Positions 6,430 through 9,608 of a DNA stretch of 9,608 bases are shown one piece after another. The stretch is taken from NCBI GenBank assembly GCA_002401545.1, contig NVTJ01000099.1:1-9608 (forward strand). The letters are read 5' to 3'. A model generated the notes under the pieces. It ran no database searches. It was not told the origin of the DNA and saw nothing but the letters and a program-made list of their open reading frames with translations. The translations under genes and the position numbers were made by a program. Within the stretch, counting starts at the first letter, position 1. Every line of letters starts with the position of its first letter. The stretch is from Alphaproteobacteria bacterium. GTDB lineage: Bacteria; Pseudomonadota; Alphaproteobacteria; Sphingomonadales; Emcibacteraceae.

Positions 6430-7074
6430 TTATTCTATTACAGACTTAAAATCTCTTGCCCGGTTTTTAATTTCCTGTGGGGCTTCCAGGTCCTGTTCCA
6501 ACTGGAGAAAAAGACTCTTCGCTTCTTCCCCGTTTCCCGTGGCAAGGGCCGATATGGCCAGCAGTTCCTTGGCCATATATTTCCAGACGTTGCCTTCAAT
6601 GGTCAAGGGGGCCAGACGCCGCTTTATATCATCATATGACGCGCTGTCCAGAGCAATCATCGCCGCTTTAAGGCTGGCAAGATCACGATAAACCTTTTCC
6701 ACCCCGGAAGCCCCTGTGAGCTTGTCAAGGGCGGCAATGGCCTGTTCACGGTTGCCTTTTCCAAGTTCGATGTCGGCTTCTTTAAAAGCAACAAGAATTT
6801 GATAACCGTCAACTCCGGTATCTGACATGGCCGCAAGATTTTTCAGCGCCTCATCCATGTCATTGGCCAGAACGCTTTGTTCCACCTTGCTATATTGATC
6901 AGCCACTTGTGCATAGTGGTTTTCATTATAGTTTTTCAGGGTCACATTACCGGCAACAAACAAGACTGTTCCCACCAAAAAGGCTATCACATATGGGCCA
7001 TACTTCTTCCATATTCCCGTTAGTTGCTTATGGCGCAGGTCTTCGTCAACTCCACGAATAAATTCTTCGGACAA
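6430..7074 (-). CDS. YfgM-like TPR inner-membrane protein
   Basis: This 214-residue protein has a short cytoplasmic N-terminus (MSEEFIRGVDEDLRHKQLTG), one transmembrane helix at about 26-44, and a periplasmic part made of TPR-like helical repeats. Those include EALKNLAAMSDTG, REQAIAALDKL and a closing NGEEAKSLFLQLEQD segment. That is the architecture of YfgM (TPR_21/COG2976 type), a partner of the SecYEG translocon and periplasmic chaperones. The start is TTG at 7074-7072, supported by AGGAG (7081-7085) 6 nt upstream. It sits between panB and bamB, and the link with bamB suggests a role in envelope protein biogenesis. Sequence identity with enterobacterial YfgM is probably low, so the role is inferred from architecture and context. 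Confidence 0.85.
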   Translation of the reverse strand: MSEEFIRGVDEDLRHKQLTGIWKKYGPYVIAFLVGTVLFVAGNVTLKNYNENHYAQVADQYSKVEQSVLANDMDEALKNLAAMSDTGVDGYQILVAFKEADIELGKGNREQAIAALDKLTGASGVEKVYRDLASLKAAMIALDSASYDDIKRRLAPLTIEGNVWKYMAKELLAISALATGNGEEAKSLFLQLEQDLEAPQEIKNRARDFKSVIE

Positions 7075-7080
7075 TCAAGG

Positions 7081-7085
7081 CTCCT
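7081..7085 (-). promoter_or_regulatory. Ribosome binding site selecting a TTG start
   Basis: AGGAG on the minus strand lies 6 nt before the TTG at 7074, the likely start of the YfgM-like gene. No in-frame ATG fits near the conserved N-terminus, so the rare TTG start is the best choice. TTG starts usually lower expression. Confidence 0.7.
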
Positions 7086-7138
7086 GTAGTTGTCACTTTA
7101 AAACGGCACAAGATAGCGTGGGCCAGACCAGAAGGCAA

Positions 7139-7963
7139 TCAGGATTTTGGCTTTATACCATAGGTATGTTCTTTAGCCGGGAAAACCCTGGCCTTCACCT
7201 CATCGGCATATTGCCGGACCGCCGCATCAATGGTCTTGCCGACCTCAGCGTAACGCTTGACGAATTTGGCATTTGACGGGAAATATCCCAGCATATCCTC
7301 AACCACCAGAATCTGTCCGTCACAATCCGCCGAGGCCCCGATACCAATGGTGATAATGTCCAGTTTCCCAGTAATTTCCCTGGCCAGAGGCTCCATCACG
7401 CCTTCCAGCACGACCGAGAAAGCACCGGCCTTCTGAATGGCATAGGCATCCTCTATCATCTGGCTGCGTTCTGCCTGATTTTTACCCTGGGTACGGTAAC
7501 CGCCCATCACATGCACGGCCTGAGGCCGCAATCCGATATGGGCCATCACCGGGATATTACGTTTCACCAGAAATTCTATGGTCTCCGCCATGGCAGCCCC
7601 GCCTTCCAGCTTGACGGCACCACAGCCGGTTTCCCGAAGAACGCGGGAGGCATTATGAAAAGCCTGTTCTTTTGACTGTTCAAATGATCCAAAGGGCATG
7701 TCGAGCACAACCAGTGCTTTTTGCGAGCCGCGCATTACCGCACGGGTATGTTCAATCATGGTATCAAGCGACACCCCGATGGTGCTTTCCATGCCATAAA
7801 GCACCATGGCAAGGCTGTCACCCACAAGAAGGAAATCCACATGAGGATCAAGCTGTGCCGCCATGGGTGCGGTATAGGCGGTGAGCGAAACCACCGGGCG
7901 TTTGCCCTTGAGCATTGTGATGTCCCGAATAGTATTGCGGCGTATCTGATTATCGGCGTACAT
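7139..7963 (-). CDS. panB: 3-methyl-2-oxobutanoate hydroxymethyltransferase (ketopantoate hydroxymethyltransferase)
   Basis: PanB transfers a hydroxymethyl group from 5,10-methylenetetrahydrofolate to alpha-ketoisovalerate, giving ketopantoate, the first committed step to pantothenate and CoA. It is a cytosolic TIM-barrel enzyme. At 274 residues it is of normal length. The metal and substrate residues are present: Asp49 in VGDSLAMV, Asp88 in LDMPFGS, Lys118 and Glu120 in VKLEGG, and Glu187 in VLEGV. The signature HIGLRPQAVHVMGGYRTQG (142-160) and the late LVVEDMLGYFP block are also intact. The ATG has AGGAG (7970-7974) 6 nt upstream. It is the first gene of the housekeeping operon, 64 bp upstream of the YfgM-like gene; panC is not in the window. 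Its N-terminus starts without an obvious presequence or fusion. Confidence 0.97.
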   Translation of the reverse strand: MYADNQIRRNTIRDITMLKGKRPVVSLTAYTAPMAAQLDPHVDFLLVGDSLAMVLYGMESTIGVSLDTMIEHTRAVMRGSQKALVVLDMPFGSFEQSKEQAFHNASRVLRETGCGAVKLEGGAAMAETIEFLVKRNIPVMAHIGLRPQAVHVMGGYRTQGKNQAERSQMIEDAYAIQKAGAFSVVLEGVMEPLAREITGKLDIITIGIGASADCDGQILVVEDMLGYFPSNAKFVKRYAEVGKTIDAAVRQYADEVKARVFPAKEHTYGIKPKS

Positions 7964-8020
7964 AGTAAACTCCTGATCTTTTAAATGAAAAGTCAGTCTC
8001 CCCTCACTCCCAAGTAATGA

Positions 8021-8049
8021 TTTATAATTTTATATTCCTTTCAAATCAA
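8021..8049 (-). promoter_or_regulatory. Promoter upstream of panB
   Basis: On the minus strand TTGATT (8049-8044), a 17-bp spacer and TATAAA (8026-8021) form a good sigma70-like promoter in an AT-rich stretch. Transcription would start near 8014, giving a leader of about 50 nt before the panB ATG at 7963. It would drive panB, the YfgM-like gene, bamB, der and the GNAT gene. No terminator was seen between the DUF711 gene and this promoter, so some readthrough from upstream is possible. Confidence 0.55.
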
Positions 8050-8078
8050 CCTAATATTGGCCAAAATCTGTATAGCCC

Positions 8079-9347
8079 TCATTCCGGGCTCATCACCACA
8101 GAATCCTGTAAAAAGGGATGATCAAACTGAATGCTGTCCCCGGCAGCCTTGCCCGGAATTGGAAACAGGCGGGCGGATAAGGCTTTGTGATATTTATTGG
8201 ACAATGCCGCCACATCACCAAGAATCCTCGCGATGGCGTCCACCGATATATCCCCCGGCAGGGGAACCACATCAAGCCCGGTTCCGCAAACACTTGAATA
8301 AAGCAACAGTTCAGATACGCCGTAGCGCCCTTCCGCTGCCCGTTTCGCCAGAATTTCATCCTCAATCACCGGCAGCATAAGCCCGGAATAACCGCAGGTT
8401 TTAACGCTGAGATTTTTCAGCACATCGGTAATGATGGCACAGGCCTGAAGCGTTGATGCGCTGCCAAATGGCCGGCCGGTCAATGTTTCAATCGCCCGGC
8501 CGATGCTGGAATCCGGTCCCGGTGCCGGCGAGCTGTCAATACCGCCATATAGCCATCCGCTCTGCGCCGCCATCTCAAGAGCTGTTTTTTCAACCGCCCC
8601 GAACTCACTTTCCATCCGGGCTTTCAGCCGCGACCCGGCCTCGGGCATTCCATCCCCGTTTTTAAAGACGTTATCCAGCAGCCTCGGCGTTTCCAACCCG
8701 ATTGCAAAACTGTCTTCGCCCTCATGATAGGCGGCGGGGAAAAACGGCGAACCGGCTGGCACAAAGGCTGTTGCACTGAAATTAAAATTACCCTCACCAC
8801 CGGGTTTGGCCCCGGCCAGTGCCCTGATAATTTCTGCTGACGTACGTATTGTCTGATAATGAATGCCCCGCTTATCCGAGGTTATATGGGTGGTGAAGTT
8901 AATCCTGTTCGTGCTTTGGATGACATCCACCGCCCATTTTGCCCGGTCGGCTTCATATGAATCGCCTGTAATTATGGGGCCAATATTAAAAACGACATCC
9001 TGTTCCCCGGCCAGCGCATCCATTTCCTGTATAAATTTAAGGGAAGATTTCTCTTTCCAGTAAGGCGCATATTCAGAAAAAGCTTCGGTGGCAATGCGCC
9101 GAGTCTGAACTTCATAGCCAAGATCCGTATAGCGCGTTTCCATCTTTTTCAGGAATTTTCCGGCCTCGGTGATTTTACCCAGATTTGAGGGATGGCCAAT
9201 CCTGATCCCGGCTGTGATTGTCCGAATACGGAAATCTCTGGTTGATGCCGCCTGTAACTCCGATGAAACCTGCGCGGCCAGCCCCACGCTCACGGCACTG
9301 CCACAAGCCACCCCCAGAAAATGCCTGCGGGAAAAATCCTTTATCAC
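8079..9347 (-). CDS. DUF711-family protein with twin-arginine (Tat) signal
   Basis: This 422-residue protein has the conserved blocks of the DUF711 family (COG2848 type, with a pyruvate formate-lyase-like fold): RIRTITAGI near 40-48, then YGGIDSSPAPGPDSSIGRAI (267-286), CGYSGLMLPVIEDEILA (318-334) and SVCGTGLDVVPLPGD (352-366). No glycyl-radical motif is evident. The N-terminus has a Tat signal, SRRHFLG (6-12), followed by a hydrophobic segment and a possible cleavage near residues 33-35, so the protein should be exported folded to the periplasm. Most DUF711 proteins I know of lack such a signal. The start is GTG at 9347-9345 with AAGGAG (9355-9360) 7 nt upstream. It lies 24 bp after a molybdenum-hydroxylase large subunit gene, so it is probably co-transcribed. 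The function is unknown; a role with that enzyme's substrate or product is inference. Confidence 0.82.
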   Translation of the reverse strand: MIKDFSRRHFLGVACGSAVSVGLAAQVSSELQAASTRDFRIRTITAGIRIGHPSNLGKITEAGKFLKKMETRYTDLGYEVQTRRIATEAFSEYAPYWKEKSSLKFIQEMDALAGEQDVVFNIGPIITGDSYEADRAKWAVDVIQSTNRINFTTHITSDKRGIHYQTIRTSAEIIRALAGAKPGGEGNFNFSATAFVPAGSPFFPAAYHEGEDSFAIGLETPRLLDNVFKNGDGMPEAGSRLKARMESEFGAVEKTALEMAAQSGWLYGGIDSSPAPGPDSSIGRAIETLTGRPFGSASTLQACAIITDVLKNLSVKTCGYSGLMLPVIEDEILAKRAAEGRYGVSELLLYSSVCGTGLDVVPLPGDISVDAIARILGDVAALSNKYHKALSARLFPIPGKAAGDSIQFDHPFLQDSVVMSPE

Positions 9348-9354
9348 AATGATA

Positions 9355-9360
9355 CTCCTT
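9355..9360 (-). promoter_or_regulatory. Ribosome binding site selecting a GTG start
   Basis: AAGGAG on the minus strand lies 7 nt before the GTG at 9347. It fixes the start that includes the complete twin-arginine motif of the DUF711-family protein. Confidence 0.75.
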
Positions 9361-9371
9361 TTATTAAGCGG

Positions 9372-9608
9372 CTAGACAAATGTTACGCCATTTTCCGCAA
9401 AGGGCAGCGCGGTAATTCTCTCGGACGAAACCTGATAAATGGCATTGCCCAATGCCGGTGCCAAGGGCGGCACTCCCGGCTCGCCAACCCCGGTGGGATT
9501 TTCCGAAGAGGTGATAATATGCACCTCGATCTTTGGCATATCTGACATTCTGAGGGGAACATAATCGGGAAAATTATCCTGAACCACCTCGCCATTGTCA
9601 AAAGTAAA
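9372..9608 (-). CDS. Molybdenum hydroxylase large subunit, C-terminal part (isoquinoline 1-oxidoreductase/aldehyde dehydrogenase type)
   Basis: The last 79 codons of a longer gene are present; the 5' part lies beyond base 9608. The frame is open to the window edge, with FTFDNGEVVQDNFPDY leading in, so there is no start codon here. The block GVGEPGVPPLAPALGNAIY is the hallmark end of xanthine dehydrogenase/aldehyde oxidase molybdopterin-binding subunits. Its Glu in GVGE is the catalytic base that assists hydroxylation at the Mo centre. The preceding NFPDY and RMSDMPKIEVHI segments are closest to the IorB/periplasmic aldehyde dehydrogenase branch, in which large subunits often carry Tat signals. 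It is followed 24 bp later by the DUF711 gene. The substrate cannot be determined from this fragment. Confidence 0.9.
   Translation of the reverse strand, partial: FTFDNGEVVQDNFPDYVPLRMSDMPKIEVHIITSSENPTGVGEPGVPPLAPALGNAIYQVSSERITALPFAENGVTFV

Noticed and set aside
8050..8063. Near-palindrome around AATATT after the DUF711 gene as a terminator
   Set aside because: The pairing is only a few AT-rich base pairs and no T run follows on the minus strand.
9383..9601. Alternative minus-strand frame at the right edge
   Set aside because: The neighbouring frame carries the molybdenum-hydroxylase GVGEPG block and stays open to the edge, so this one is an out-of-frame shadow.

Overview
The window looks like chromosomal DNA of an alphaproteobacterium of moderate GC. 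The main reason is a leftward (minus-strand) run of panB, a YfgM-like TPR membrane protein, bamB and der. In enterobacteria yfgM-bamB-der instead follows hisS. Placement in the alphaproteobacteria is inference from gene order and protein flavour; no rRNA or other taxonomic marker is present.

Layout from left to right. Bases 1-177 hold no gene but contain two tandem short hairpins (37-75) and a probable terminator (145-176). Bases 178-2261 are a leftward three-gene unit: a DUF1348/NTF2-like protein, a signal-peptide-bearing alpha/beta hydrolase with an aspartate nucleophile, and an FMN-binding PPOX-family protein. A divergent TetR-family regulator (2397-2963) faces it. The 135-bp gap between them carries back-to-back promoters whose -35 hexamers overlap, plus a perfect 10-bp palindrome with two imperfect copies. 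This is a self-contained, probably ligand-induced detoxification or catabolic cassette.

Bases 3088-7963 are the conserved housekeeping operon, all leftward: panB (pantothenate synthesis), the YfgM-like protein and bamB lipoprotein (envelope biogenesis), der (ribosome-assembly GTPase) and a GNAT acetyltransferase whose ATG overlaps the der stop codon. A good sigma70-like promoter lies upstream of panB.

Bases 8079-9608 belong to another leftward unit: the last 79 codons of a molybdenum-hydroxylase large subunit (isoquinoline 1-oxidoreductase/aldehyde dehydrogenase type), followed 24 bp later by a DUF711-family protein with a twin-arginine signal. A Tat-exported DUF711 protein in the same apparent operon as a Mo-enzyme is the most unusual feature of the window. 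The TetR control region with its phased operator-like boxes comes second. No rRNA, tRNA, CRISPR array, intact insertion sequence or phage gene was seen.
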